The position numbers and the translations under genes were made by a program. Positions 1-8,460 of a DNA stretch of 43,727 nt are shown here, piece by piece; positions within the stretch are counted from its first letter, which is position 1, and the number at the start of each line of letters is the position of its first letter. The notes under the pieces are model-generated. The model searched no databases. It was not told the DNA's origin and saw only the letters and a list, made by a program, of their open reading frames with translations. This DNA comes from CAYYAQ01 sp964469555. GTDB taxonomy: Bacteria > Planctomycetota > UBA1135 > UBA2386. The stretch is from NCBI GenBank assembly GCA_964469555.1, contig CAYYAQ010000023.1, forward strand, positions 1 to 43,727. The letters run 5' to 3'.

Positions 1-2627
1 TTTTCAGCCTTCAAGTAATCCACCAGGCGTTTGACGTTGTCGTCGACGCCCTTCACGCAACGCAGGTAGCGCTTGAGGTATTTCTGATACACGCGGCGAC
101 CGTACTCGGGTTCTTGCAAGGACTGATCAACTCTCAACCTCTTGCCCAGGCCCCATGAATCACAACGCCTCGTCACCCCTGCGCCGATCACCGACACCAG
201 GGAATCACCGCTGCCACGGGTGGCCACGGAGCCTTGGCCTTTCGCAGGTTGATGGAACAGATTCGAGGGCTCAGGGATCTTGACGGAGGCCAGGTAGCTG
301 TCGTACTTCTTGTCATTCCTGAACATGTCGTGCGGGGCCTTGAAATGGTGCATCAAGAAGAAAGGTCTCGTGCGATCCCAACCTTCCTCGAGCCAGGCCA
401 AGCCCTTGTCAGTGATGGCGGTGCTCGAGTGTTTTCCTCGTTCCGTGATCACATTCTTGGGCCACCTCTTCTCACCTCGAATGCGGAATTGAGGATTGAA
501 GTACTTCCCCTGGCCGGGAAGGACGCAGTAGTGGTCGAAGGAAGCGGGTTCTTGTTTCAGGTGCCACTTGCCAATCATGGCCGTGTGGTAGCCGGCCTTC
601 TTCATCTCGAGGGCCAGGTGCTGATTGGCGGGTTCGATCCTGCCGAGGAGGTCGAGCACGCCATTGGTTTGCGAATACTGCCCCGTGATGATGCTGGCTC
701 GACTGGGGGTGCAAATGGAGTTGTTGCAGTACACGTTCTCAAAACGCATGCCCCCCTTGGCCAGCTGGTCGAGGGTGGGGGTGGGATCGAGTTTGGCCAG
801 TCGACTTCCATAACAGCCGAAGGCCTGCGTGGTGTGGTCGTCTGACATGATGAAGAGAATGTTCGGTCGCCCGGTGTTCCGCCGCCGCACTCTGTCCTGC
901 GCCGGGATGTGATCGGGAACGATTGCGCGGGAGCTGCGATCGCCGACCCTGAAGTACCCGAGTCCCTTGCCCCCCTGATCCGCGATCATCCAAACTGCGC
1001 CTGGCCGGGTCGATCGCCTGTCTTGCCCACCGACCGCGATCTCGCCGTAGGGTTTGCGCTCACCGCGTCGGGACATCCAGTACAGGCTCACAGGACTCTT
1101 GCTGCGGTTGATGAACACCACGTCGAAGAGTTTCCCGTCGGGCTTGGACGCCGGCGCGGAGAGCTTCCCGACGAGTGGATGCCATGCCAATCTGGGCAGG
1201 GATGCGACACGGCGCCGCGGCTTCCTGGCAAACTCCTTCGGAGCGCGGGCTCGTAGCTCCGCGAGCTTGGTGGCGTGCTCTTTCACTGCTGCCAGGTTGG
1301 TCCACTCGTAGGGATCCCGGGCGGTGTCGTAGAGCTCCTCGTCGCCGTTCGCGTAGTGGATGTAGCGCCAGCCCTCGGCACTCAGACCGAAGCTGCCAGG
1401 AGTCTGCAGGTGCGTCACCGACACGTGCGGCCACGCGGCGGCGGGATCCTCGAGCAAGGGCACCAAACTCGGCCCGTCGTTGTCCCTCCTCGGCGGCAAG
1501 CCACAGAGTTGAAGGAGCGTCGGGTACAGGCTCAGCAGATTCACCGGTCGCGTCGATACCCCGGGCTTGGTGCCAGCTGGCAGGCCCGGAACTCCCGCAG
1601 GCACCCGCACCATCAGCGGCACGCGGGTGCAGACGCGCCAGGCGGTGAACTTCTGCCAGTGCTGCTTCTCGCCCAGGTGCCAGCCGTGGTCCGACCACAG
1701 CACGACGATCGTGTTGTCCGCGTTCGGCCCCTTCTCCAGCGCGTCCATCACGCGTCCCACCATCGCGTCGGCGAAGGCGATCGAAGCCAGGTAGGCTTGC
1801 ACTGCGGGCCGCCACTGCTTGTGGGCGCGGATGTGCGCGAAGTAACGATTGGGACCAGCGCGCTTGCCGCTGGGCGGCAGGTCGTCGAGGTCCGAGGCCT
1901 TGTAACCAGGCGGCAACTGCACCGACTCGAGGGGAAACTGCTCGAAGTACTTCTTCGGCACGAACCACGGCTCGTGGGGCCGATAGATTCCACAGGCCAG
2001 GAAGAACGGCTTGTCGTGCTTGCGTCGCAGCTGCTTGCCGACCCACTGGGAGACCAACCAGTCCCCACCGAACTCCTCGTCGGTGGCATCCAGGGGCGCC
2101 CAATCGGTCTCCTTGTACTGCCATGGCCCACCGACCGGCAGGCTCACGGGTCGGCGCTTGGGGTAGAGCGTGCGCGGGAACGGGTTCTCGGTGGTCTTCT
2201 CAGGGAAGTACTCGTCCCAGGACCGAGCATCGATGAAGTAGTGCAGCATCTTGCCCGAGCCCGCCGACCAGTAGCCATGGCGCGCGAACGTCTTCGGCAT
2301 CAACTCGGCCTTGGGTAGCACCTCGCGCATCTTCTGCCCATTGGCGTAGACACCGCTGCGGTGCGGCGACCGGCCCGTGAAGATGGCGGTCCGCGACGGA
2401 TTGCACGCGGGGGCTGCGCAGTGCGCGTTCGTGAACAGGATGCTCGATTTCGCCAATCTGTCGAGATTCGGCGTCTTGGCCTGAGGATGCCCACCCATGC
2501 AGCCGAGCCAGTCGTTGAGATCGTCCACGGCGATGAATAGCACGTTGGGCCGTGCCGCCTGCTCCTGAGCAAGCGACAGCGGGGAGAGTGCGGCACACAT
2601 GCTGGCGACGAGAGCGAGGTGGTTCAT
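1..2627 (-). CDS. Sulfatase - VHL-beta domain - sulfatase fusion, 3' end beyond the window
   Basis: One uninterrupted frame of 875 codons runs from ATG 2627 off the left edge. Residues 1-21 are a signal peptide, so the protein is exported. Residues 26-465 form a sulfatase of the iduronate-2-sulfatase type, with formylglycine motif CNPSR (Cys75) and a metal/active-site motif SDHGWHLGEKQHW. Residues 497-572 read like the beta domain of the von Hippel-Lindau protein (VVFINRS, LYWM, KPYGEI, VWMIAD). From residue 587 a second sulfatase begins (RPNILFIMSDDHTTQAF) with its own motif CTPSR (Cys639), GKWHLK and YLKRYLRCVKGVDDN; its C-terminus lies outside the window. Each sulfatase would hydrolyse sulfate esters of glycans after Cys-to-formylglycine maturation. 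Base composition drops across the protein: two sampled lines of the first sulfatase are 67-68% GC, four of the second about 57%. All was translated by hand. The fusion could be natural or a misjoin; I saw no frame break. Confidence 0.85.
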   Translation of the reverse strand, partial: MNHLALVASMCAALSPLSLAQEQAARPNVLFIAVDDLNDWLGCMGGHPQAKTPNLDRLAKSSILFTNAHCAAPACNPSRTAIFTGRSPHRSGVYANGQKMREVLPKAELMPKTFARHGYWSAGSGKMLHYFIDARSWDEYFPEKTTENPFPRTLYPKRRPVSLPVGGPWQYKETDWAPLDATDEEFGGDWLVSQWVGKQLRRKHDKPFFLACGIYRPHEPWFVPKKYFEQFPLESVQLPPGYKASDLDDLPPSGKRAGPNRYFAHIRAHKQWRPAVQAYLASIAFADAMVGRVMDALEKGPNADNTIVVLWSDHGWHLGEKQHWQKFTAWRVCTRVPLMVRVPAGVPGLPAGTKPGVSTRPVNLLSLYPTLLQLCGLPPRRDNDGPSLVPLLEDPAAAWPHVSVTHLQTPGSFGLSAEGWRYIHYANGDEELYDTARDPYEWTNLAAVKEHATKLAELRARAPKEFARKPRRRVASLPRLAWHPLVGKLSAPASKPDGKLFDVVFINRSKSPVSLYWMSRRGERKPYGEIAVGGQDRRSTRPGAVWMIADQGGKGLGYFRVGDRSSRAIVPDHIPAQDRVRRRNTGRPNILFIMSDDHTTQAFGCYGSRLAKLDPTPTLDQLAKGGMRFENVYCNNSICTPSRASIITGQYSQTNGVLDLLGRIEPANQHLALEMKKAGYHTAMIGKWHLKQEPASFDHYCVLPGQGKYFNPQFRIRGEKRWPKNVITERGKHSSTAITDKGLAWLEEGWDRTRPFFLMHHFKAPHDMFRNDKKYDSYLASVKIPEPSNLFHQPAKGQGSVATRGSGDSLVSVIGAGVTRRCDSWGLGKRLRVDQSLQEPEYGRRVYQKYLKRYLRCVKGVDDNVKRLVDYLKAE

Positions 2628-3316
2628 GACTTCAGGATGGTAGGGGGCCACGCTCGCAACGACGCGGATACGCCGCAGATTCAGCTGGACCGCTGGCCGA
2701 CACCGCGTGCGGTCGGAAGGTCACACCGCGATTCTCGCCGGCGTCTACTGCTCTCTCGTTTGTTTGGTGCTCGGTCGGACGCGTGATCGACGCTACCAAG
2801 CCAGAGTCATCTGCAGCCCGGCTTTCCCAACTCGAGGAGGATCTCGATCGCGATGGGCTCGCCCTGGCTGGCGAGATCGACCAGTGACGCGTGTTCGGTG
2901 GGCATGAGCGCGGACCCAATCGCGGGCACGGGGCCGGCCCGGAGAATTGTATTCGCTCTTTGATCTCACCGCCTCAGTCCCCTCGCGTATGCGCAACAAG
3001 AGCAGCGGAGACCGCTAGACCAGTTACTCCTTCTCACCGACGAAAGTAGCGAGCTATGCTGTCGCATCTGGAGTAGACGTCCTCCCGTGAATCCTATGCC
3101 CTCCGCTCTTGCCCGCTTCCTCGCCGTCGCCACCGTTGAGGACAAGGGCGCGAACATCAACGGTACGGTGTCGACGAACGGTGTGGAGGTCGTGCTCGGT
3201 CGATAGTCGAGTCCGTGTGGCTGTGACCCTGGGGGCTATTTCCACGCATGTCTCGAGCCGATCGGTGTGATTCGTAGGTTTGATTTTTCTCCGAAACAAC
3301 GCTAAGGAGTCCATTC
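2628..3316. other. Non-coding stretch between the sulfatase fusion and the formyltransferase
   Basis: No convincing gene. Two tiny open frames were considered. One is a 32-codon minus frame at 2807-2905 ending ASQGEPIAIEILLELGKPGC, which has protein-like composition and could be the tail of a lost gene. The other is a 39-codon plus frame from GTG 3087 to TAG 3206. Neither has a clear ribosome binding site or a recognisable family. The last bases carry the AAGGAG (3304-3309) serving the next gene. The upstream promoter of the sulfatase fusion must also lie here, but no strong -35/-10 pair stands out. Confidence 0.4.
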
Positions 3317-4255
3317 ATGCGCAAGACCCGCATTGTTTATGTCGGAACCAGGACATGGCAGCTCACCAACCAGCATCTTGACTACTTCCTCAGAAACGAC
3401 GCGAACATCGTGGCCTACGTAGAGTCGCCCCTGGAGAACATCGTCACGACAACCACCCCATCGGGCTCCTACAAGAACATCCATGATGTGGCTATCGAGC
3501 TGGGGAAGCCCCTCTACTGCCCGAAGACTCCCAAAGACCCCGAGTTCATAGAGACCATCAAGGGCATCGACCCCGACGTGATCATCGTCTGCGGGTACCA
3601 GTTCTACATCCCTGAAACGGTGCTCAACATTCCTCGTCAGGGAGTCGTCAATTTTCACACGTCTCTTCTGCCCCGGCATTGTGGCAGGCACCCCGGTTTT
3701 CAGACCATCTGGTACGGGGACAAGGAGACGGGCATGACCCTTCACTACATGGATGCGGGGTTGGATACCGGCGACATCATCTCCGACAACCGCGTACCGG
3801 TCCTCCCAGGAGACACGGTGGATTCGCTGTACCAGCGCATCTGGGACAACTGTGAACCGATGGTCAAGCAGCTTCTGGATGACCTGGACAGTGACAGCGT
3901 CCCCCGGAAACCACAGGACCCTGACCTCTACTTCTACAATTACGAACTGGACGAACGTGATTACGAGCTGGACTTCAGGCAACCCGCCCAGCTTCTCAAG
4001 AACAGGGTCGACATGATGCCCGGCAAGTTCTTCATCGTCTACCAGGACCAGAAGCTCTACGTGAGTGAGTGTTCCACGGTCGAAGAATCGTCTTATTCCA
4101 GACAGTTCAGATTGCGCGTTCCCTTTCTCCATAACGGAAAGCTCACTCTGGCTACACCGAGGTCGTTCCTGCAGATTGATAGAGTCGTGAAAGAAGGCAG
4201 CGACGTGGACCCGTTGACCCTCATGGACAAAAGTGGATTGAAAGTTGTGAGTTGA
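3317..4255 (+). CDS. Formyltransferase family protein (Fmt-like fold)
   Basis: 312 residues with the formyltransferase N-terminal fold: an opening strand MRKTRIVYVG, then NFHTSLLPRHCGRHPGF with catalytic-type Asn112 and His114, and YMDAGLDTGDI with Asp146, the three residues used by 10-formyl-tetrahydrofolate transferases. The C-terminal 100 residues resemble the OB-like tail of methionyl-tRNA formyltransferase. The loop between Asn and Asp (CGRHPGFQTIWYGDKETG) is not the usual Fmt loop, so a sugar-nucleotide or other amine substrate is equally possible. The start is fixed by AAGGAG eight bases upstream. Four sampled 60-base lines average 55% GC, below most of the window, suggesting acquisition by transfer. 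The next gene follows 33 bases later on the same strand, but the two do not share an obvious function. The family is secure, the substrate is not. Confidence 0.8.
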   Translation: MRKTRIVYVGTRTWQLTNQHLDYFLRNDANIVAYVESPLENIVTTTTPSGSYKNIHDVAIELGKPLYCPKTPKDPEFIETIKGIDPDVIIVCGYQFYIPETVLNIPRQGVVNFHTSLLPRHCGRHPGFQTIWYGDKETGMTLHYMDAGLDTGDIISDNRVPVLPGDTVDSLYQRIWDNCEPMVKQLLDDLDSDSVPRKPQDPDLYFYNYELDERDYELDFRQPAQLLKNRVDMMPGKFFIVYQDQKLYVSECSTVEESSYSRQFRLRVPFLHNGKLTLATPRSFLQIDRVVKEGSDVDPLTLMDKSGLKVVS

Positions 4256-4288
4256 TGCGGTGCTTCACGCCGACACGAGAACTACAAA

Positions 4289-5179
4289 ATGAAATCAACC
4301 CTCTGCCTGGTAGTACTCCTGAGTGGGTGCCTCAACAGCCCGACTCAACCTGACGAGAAGGCGAGAATCGTCTTCATCTCCGGTGCGCCCAGTCATGCCC
4401 GGATGAAGCATGAGCACCGCGCCGGCAACATGATCCTCGCCAAGGCGCTCAACGAATCGGGGCTGAACGTGGAAGCGATCATGGTGCCACACTACGGATA
4501 CCCCGAGGATCCCAGCATCCTTCAGAACGCGGCGACGGTCGTCATCTTCTGCACCGGACATCGAGGTCACGTGTTGAACAAACACCTGGACGAGTTCGAC
4601 AAGCTGATGAAGAAGGGAACCGGAGTCGTGATGATCCACTGGGCGACGGAAGCCGAGAAGGGCACGCGGGGAGCGAAGTTCCTCGAGTGGATGGGTGGAT
4701 TCTGTGATCTCCACTGGTCGGTGAACCCACACTGGACGCCGAAGTTCAGAGATTTCCCAGCCCATCCGATTTGCAACGGTGTGAAGCCATTCAGCGTGAA
4801 CGATGAATGGTACTACCACATGCGTTTCGTCGATGGCCTTCAGGGGGTGACGCCGATCCTGTCCGACTTGCCCGGCCCACGGACGCTACGCCGGAGGGAT
4901 GGCGCGCGCAGCGGCAACCCAACTGTGCGCAAGGCCGTGGCGGCTGGCAAGAAGCAGCACGTCGCGTGGGCCTATGACCGGCCAGGTGGGGGACGTGGAT
5001 TCGGATTCACCGGCGCACACAATCACGTCAGCTGGCAGCACAAGGATTTTCGCACGGTCATGCTCAACGCCATCTTGTGGACCGCCAAGGTCGAAGTTCC
5101 CGGAGATGGTTGCCCATCCGCTGACATCTCGAAGGCCGAGATTGAAGCGAACTTGGACGCAGGTCGCAGGCATCCATGA
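4289..5179 (+). CDS. ThuA-like domain lipoprotein
   Basis: 296 residues. A short signal peptide ends in the lipobox LLSGC (Cys14), so the protein is probably anchored as a lipoprotein. The rest is a ThuA/class-I-glutamine-amidotransferase-like fold: opening strand ARIVFISG, then SHARMKHEHRAGNMILAK, typical of the PVC ThuA subgroup, VVIFCTGHRGH at the middle strand, and a late FGFTGAHNHVSW. ThuA relatives are linked to sugar oxidation and trehalose or keto-sugar use; the reaction of this secreted subgroup is unknown. Another ThuA domain in this window is fused to a cytochrome protein (17155-20148), so the two may act in the same periplasmic pathway. The gene lies 33 bases after the formyltransferase but has GC more like the rest of the window (two sampled lines 63-65%). 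Confidence 0.8.
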   Translation: MKSTLCLVVLLSGCLNSPTQPDEKARIVFISGAPSHARMKHEHRAGNMILAKALNESGLNVEAIMVPHYGYPEDPSILQNAATVVIFCTGHRGHVLNKHLDEFDKLMKKGTGVVMIHWATEAEKGTRGAKFLEWMGGFCDLHWSVNPHWTPKFRDFPAHPICNGVKPFSVNDEWYYHMRFVDGLQGVTPILSDLPGPRTLRRRDGARSGNPTVRKAVAAGKKQHVAWAYDRPGGGRGFGFTGAHNHVSWQHKDFRTVMLNAILWTAKVEVPGDGCPSADISKAEIEANLDAGRRHP

Positions 5180-5663
5180 CTTCGTGCTGAAGGAGAGTGG
5201 ACCTGGCTTCGACGAGGTTCGCGTCGCGTTCGCGCTCGAGCTGTTCGGCTACAGGTCCGATCGCGTCATAGACATAGTAGTTGCNNNNNNNNNNNNNNNN
5301 NNNNNNNNNNNNNNNNNGGACGCGAGGATTCACCAACGGACGTTGGAGGCTCGGTCGGGATGCTCATTGTTCACCATTGCGCCCGGGGTCGTTGCGATGA
5401 AAAAGCGATGATGACGGCTGTGTTGGGACGCATCGCTGAGGGCTCGCAAACGGACGGAGAGAGCGGGGTGATTGTGTCACTCGCCCGCGGTGTTTCCAAT
5501 AGAAACGGCCCCGACGGGGCAGTGGTGACGCGTTCTCTGGTATCATCACGCGGCGCTGATCTGGTCGAATCTCGATCGCCGCATCTCCACCTCCTCTGAA
5601 GACCCGCACTTCAAGACAGTCTCTTCAATGCGCTGTCATGAACCCTGCAAACGGTACGACAAG
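5180..5663. other. Non-coding stretch containing an assembly gap
   Basis: No gene is recognised. The stretch holds 33 undetermined bases (5285-5317), so a small gene or the 5' part of one could be hidden. The flanks show no shared overlap, unlike the second gap in this window. Open frames on both sides of the gap have no recognisable family. The region must hold the promoter of the LamG gene, but no clear -35/-10 pair was found. Confidence 0.5.
5285..5317. other. Assembly gap of 33 N
   Basis: Run of 33 undetermined bases between ...agtagttgc and ggacgcgagg... It marks a scaffold join, so the adjacency of the ThuA gene and the LamG gene is only as good as the scaffolding. Confidence 0.99.
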
Positions 5664-6770
5664 ATGGAAATCCATCGCACAATCAGATCCTGCGGTTTGT
5701 TTGCCGGGCTGGTCCTGGCCGTCGTGAACTCGAACATCCAGGCCCAGACCGCGTCCTGGTACTTGGAACTCGGGGTGGGGCAGACCGTGCTCGATTACAA
5801 GGGGAGCAATCACGGAGTCTTGGGGACCACGAACAAGGTCGAGAGCAGTGATCCCTCCTGGACCAGTTCCGGGTTCCTCGGCAACGCCTTGCAGTTCGAT
5901 GGCGACGATCTTGTGACCATCCCGAATAGCAAGGCGCTACACCTCCCGGGCGACATGACGATCTGCGCGTCGTTCTACATCGATAAGTTCAACACGGACT
6001 GGGTACGGCTTGTCGGGACGATGGAGGGTACTGGCGGCACCAATCGCAACTACGGCCTCTGGTACAATCCGACCGGAATAACTCTCTTCCAGATCTACGC
6101 CGGCAGAAACAGGGTGGGGGATGCACGGGCGCGATTACCCATCGTCGCCGGACGGTGGTACACCATGGTTGGTGTCAAACAAGGAACCAGCATGCGGCTC
6201 TATGTGAACGGTACCCGGATCGGAACCGGAACCCTGTCCGCGGCTATCCTTGCCAACACGGCGCCGATCACGATCGGGAGGGCACCCATACACACCGGGC
6301 ACAAGGGCAGGATCGACCAGGTCGTGATCTACAACCGCGCGCTCTCCGACAGTGAAATCCGCACTGGCTACGCCTTCGCGTCGTTCGCTAGTGACGTACC
6401 CACGATCTCTGTATCCAAAGGCGGGTCGCAGAACCTCACCCTGGCCACGAGTACCGCCCTCGCCGGCAAGCGCTACTGGATCTTCGGATCGTTGAAAGGG
6501 ATTCTGCCGGGTATCACGGTGGCGGGCGTCCACATCAACCTGATACCGGACGCGTACACCACGCTGCTGATGGGATTGGGCAACTCCGCGATCTTCAAGG
6601 ACTTCCGGGGCACGCTCAGCGCGACCGGCGCGGCGACCGCGTCGCTCAACCTTCCGGCGATGCTTCCGATACCGATCGGGACCAGGCTCCACCATGCGTA
6701 CCTCGTCTACGACGCGACGACGGGACAGATCTACAAGTCGAGCAATCCGGCGTCGGTAGTGTTCAACTAG
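5664..6770 (+). CDS. Secreted LamG-type (concanavalin A-like) protein
   Basis: 368 residues from ATG 5664; an ATG at 5628 in the same frame would add 12 residues, but the later start puts a clean signal peptide (MEIHRTIRSCGLFAGLVLAV, cleavage near QAQ) at the N-terminus. Residues about 30-235 form a LamG/concanavalin A-like jellyroll: ALQFDGDDLVTIP, LPGDMTICASFYID, GRWYTMVGVKQG, MRLYVNGTRIGTGTL and a closing GRIDQVVIYNRALSDSEI. Such domains bind glycans or proteins outside the cell. The last ~115 residues (from ISVSKGGSQNLTL, with KRYWIFGSL and HHAYLVYDATTGQIYKSSN) are a separate beta-rich module of the sort that ends many planctomycete secreted proteins; its role is unknown and the comparison is from memory. 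No catalytic motif is seen. A rho-independent terminator follows. Confidence 0.75.
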   Translation: MEIHRTIRSCGLFAGLVLAVVNSNIQAQTASWYLELGVGQTVLDYKGSNHGVLGTTNKVESSDPSWTSSGFLGNALQFDGDDLVTIPNSKALHLPGDMTICASFYIDKFNTDWVRLVGTMEGTGGTNRNYGLWYNPTGITLFQIYAGRNRVGDARARLPIVAGRWYTMVGVKQGTSMRLYVNGTRIGTGTLSAAILANTAPITIGRAPIHTGHKGRIDQVVIYNRALSDSEIRTGYAFASFASDVPTISVSKGGSQNLTLATSTALAGKRYWIFGSLKGILPGITVAGVHINLIPDAYTTLLMGLGNSAIFKDFRGTLSATGAATASLNLPAMLPIPIGTRLHHAYLVYDATTGQIYKSSNPASVVFN

Positions 6771-6799
6771 GGGCATCCCCTCCGGTCATCTGCTCCAGG

Positions 6800-6840
6800 A
6801 AGGTCGCCAGGTCCTTGCGAAATCGGAGGCGGCCTTTTTT
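6800..6840 (+). terminator. Rho-independent terminator after the LamG gene
   Basis: AAGGTCGCC (6800-6808) pairs with GGCGGCCTT (6828-6836) over nine positions with one G.U, separated by a 19-base loop and followed by T6 (6835-6840). It lies 30 bases past the LamG stop and just before the end of the convergent esterase gene. The poly-T is on the plus strand, so it serves the LamG gene. Confidence 0.7.
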
Positions 6841-6847
6841 CTCGGGG

Positions 6848-8368
6848 TCAGTTCTGGGAAGCGGTCGTGAACATCAACGCGGGCAGGCCATCCCGGTTGT
6901 AGAGGTTGGCGAAGCGGCTTCGCCGGCTGAAGGCGTACCGAGCGTGGGTTGGATGCTCCACGGCCTCGCTACTGACGACGACCGTGTCGCCGTCGATCGT
7001 CGCGTCAGCCCAACTCCACTTGCCGTCGGCGCCGGCGATCTCGAAGCCCTGGATCTTCTCGGCGTGCTTGAACGCGAGGCCCTTGCCCACGTGATCGAAG
7101 GTGATCGTCACGGAGGCGCCGTCGATCTTGTGGGACCGGTAGACCGGTCCGCTGATGGCGACGTCGCGACCGTATACCGCGCCGAGGGCGACTTGCACGG
7201 CGCGATGGCCGTAGCCTGATTTGTTCTGCGGGTGAATGCCCGGCGCGAGATCGACCGCGGTCACCAGGGGTGCGTTCTGGATCTTGGTCAACTTGATGTG
7301 TTGCAAGGGATAGGTCATCGCGGGGGTATTCGACCCGAGGTTCTTCGGCAGCTTGCTCGAGAACTTGACCGCGAGACGGTTCTCAGGATTGCCCGTGTTC
7401 CAGGCCGGCCCACCACCGCTCGGCTTTTGCACGTGCAGAAACCAAAAGTCGCCCTGACCCCACGCCTTGCGCCAGCCGGTGATCAGGGCGTTCATCGTGG
7501 TGAACTGGTCGACGCCCGGAAGTTGCGTCCCCGATTCGCCCTGATCCCACAGCACACCGCGAATGCCGTAGGGCACCATCGGTTGGACGAAGCGTTTGTA
7601 CAGGTCGCCGATTCGAGCCGGGCCACGGGGTTTCCGTGGGGGATTCTTGCCGTTCGCCTTGGCCTTCTCGGCCAGCTCTTTCCATTTGGCCAGTTCCTTG
7701 GCGTGGTGCTTCTTCACCGAATCGATCCCTTTGCCGCCGTAGATTTTCGCGGACAGCGCCTTGTCTGCTTTCGCCATCGCCGGGCTGAGCCAGCGTCCCG
7801 ATGGCGTGCCGCCGGCAGCGCCGACCATCAGGCCAACAGGGATGCCCAGTTCCTGGTGCAATCGGAACCCGAAGGCGAAGTGGATGGCCGAGAAGCCCTG
7901 GATCGTCTTGGCGTCGGCGATCTTCCAGCCACCTTGGTAGAGACGAAGGTCGGGGTAGGTAGCGCCGGCCCACCTGGTCAGCAGCGGATCGTTCTTGGCG
8001 TAGTTGCGCACGCGACCTGCCATGTTCGACTGGCCCGAGCCAACCCAGACCTCACCGATCGCCACATCCTGGAGCACGATCGTCGTGGTGCCAGTAACCG
8101 TTAGAGCCGACGCCGGTCCCGGCGTCATCGGGTCGAGCTTCAGCATCCACTCGCCGTTCTCGCCCGTGACCGTGCGCTTGGTTTGAGTTCGAAAGGCGAC
8201 CGATACCTTTTCTCCCGCCGTGGCGGTGCCCCAGATCGGCACGGCCAGATCGCGCTGCAGGACCATGTGATCGGAGAACATCTTGTCGACCGCAAGCCTT
8301 GCCTGGGACGGCAGCGCGCAAGCGAGGATGGAAGCGAACACGAAGAACAGACTCGAGCGACGTGACAT
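6848..8368 (-). CDS. Sialate O-acetylesterase-like carbohydrate esterase
   Basis: 506 residues with a signal peptide (1-23, ALPSQA). The N-terminal beta-sandwich (MFSDHMVLQRD, VPIWGTATAGEKV, GEWMLKLDPM) is the usual cap of secreted sialate O-acetylesterases. The catalytic SGNH domain then shows GSGQSNMAGR (nucleophile Ser114), LWDQGESG (residues 273-280) and DLAPGIHPQNK with Asp373 and His379. The expected role is removal of O-acetyl groups from sialic acids or other sugars in the periplasm. Residues 196-250 hold a Lys/Ala-rich insert (KWKELAEKAKANGKNPPRK), common in planctomycete members. The gene is divergent from the hydrolase-cytochrome gene with 92 bases between starts, so the two may share a regulatory region. 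Length is normal for the family. Confidence 0.88.
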   Translation of the reverse strand: MSRRSSLFFVFASILACALPSQARLAVDKMFSDHMVLQRDLAVPIWGTATAGEKVSVAFRTQTKRTVTGENGEWMLKLDPMTPGPASALTVTGTTTIVLQDVAIGEVWVGSGQSNMAGRVRNYAKNDPLLTRWAGATYPDLRLYQGGWKIADAKTIQGFSAIHFAFGFRLHQELGIPVGLMVGAAGGTPSGRWLSPAMAKADKALSAKIYGGKGIDSVKKHHAKELAKWKELAEKAKANGKNPPRKPRGPARIGDLYKRFVQPMVPYGIRGVLWDQGESGTQLPGVDQFTTMNALITGWRKAWGQGDFWFLHVQKPSGGGPAWNTGNPENRLAVKFSSKLPKNLGSNTPAMTYPLQHIKLTKIQNAPLVTAVDLAPGIHPQNKSGYGHRAVQVALGAVYGRDVAISGPVYRSHKIDGASVTITFDHVGKGLAFKHAEKIQGFEIAGADGKWSWADATIDGDTVVVSSEAVEHPTHARYAFSRRSRFANLYNRDGLPALMFTTASQN

Positions 8369-8460
8369 GTCATTCTCTCCATGGTGGACGAGGTAGTTCG
8401 GGTGACGATACTCGGCGTGGTTCCTCGACAGATACGGTTCGGTGTGCGAACTTCACGATT
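8369..8460. promoter_or_regulatory. Divergent promoter region
   Basis: The 92 bases between the starts of the esterase (minus) and the hydrolase-propeller-cytochrome gene (plus) must carry both promoters if the GTG start at 8461 is right. No textbook -35/-10 pair was identified; the assignment rests on gene layout only. Confidence 0.4.

Noticed and set aside
3087..3206. 39-codon plus-strand frame starting with GTG
   Set aside because: No ribosome binding site, no recognisable family, too short to support alone.
5508..5522. GCCCC-GAC-GGGGC hairpin before the LamG gene
   Set aside because: Stem of five with no T-run; not a terminator and no riboswitch-like surroundings.
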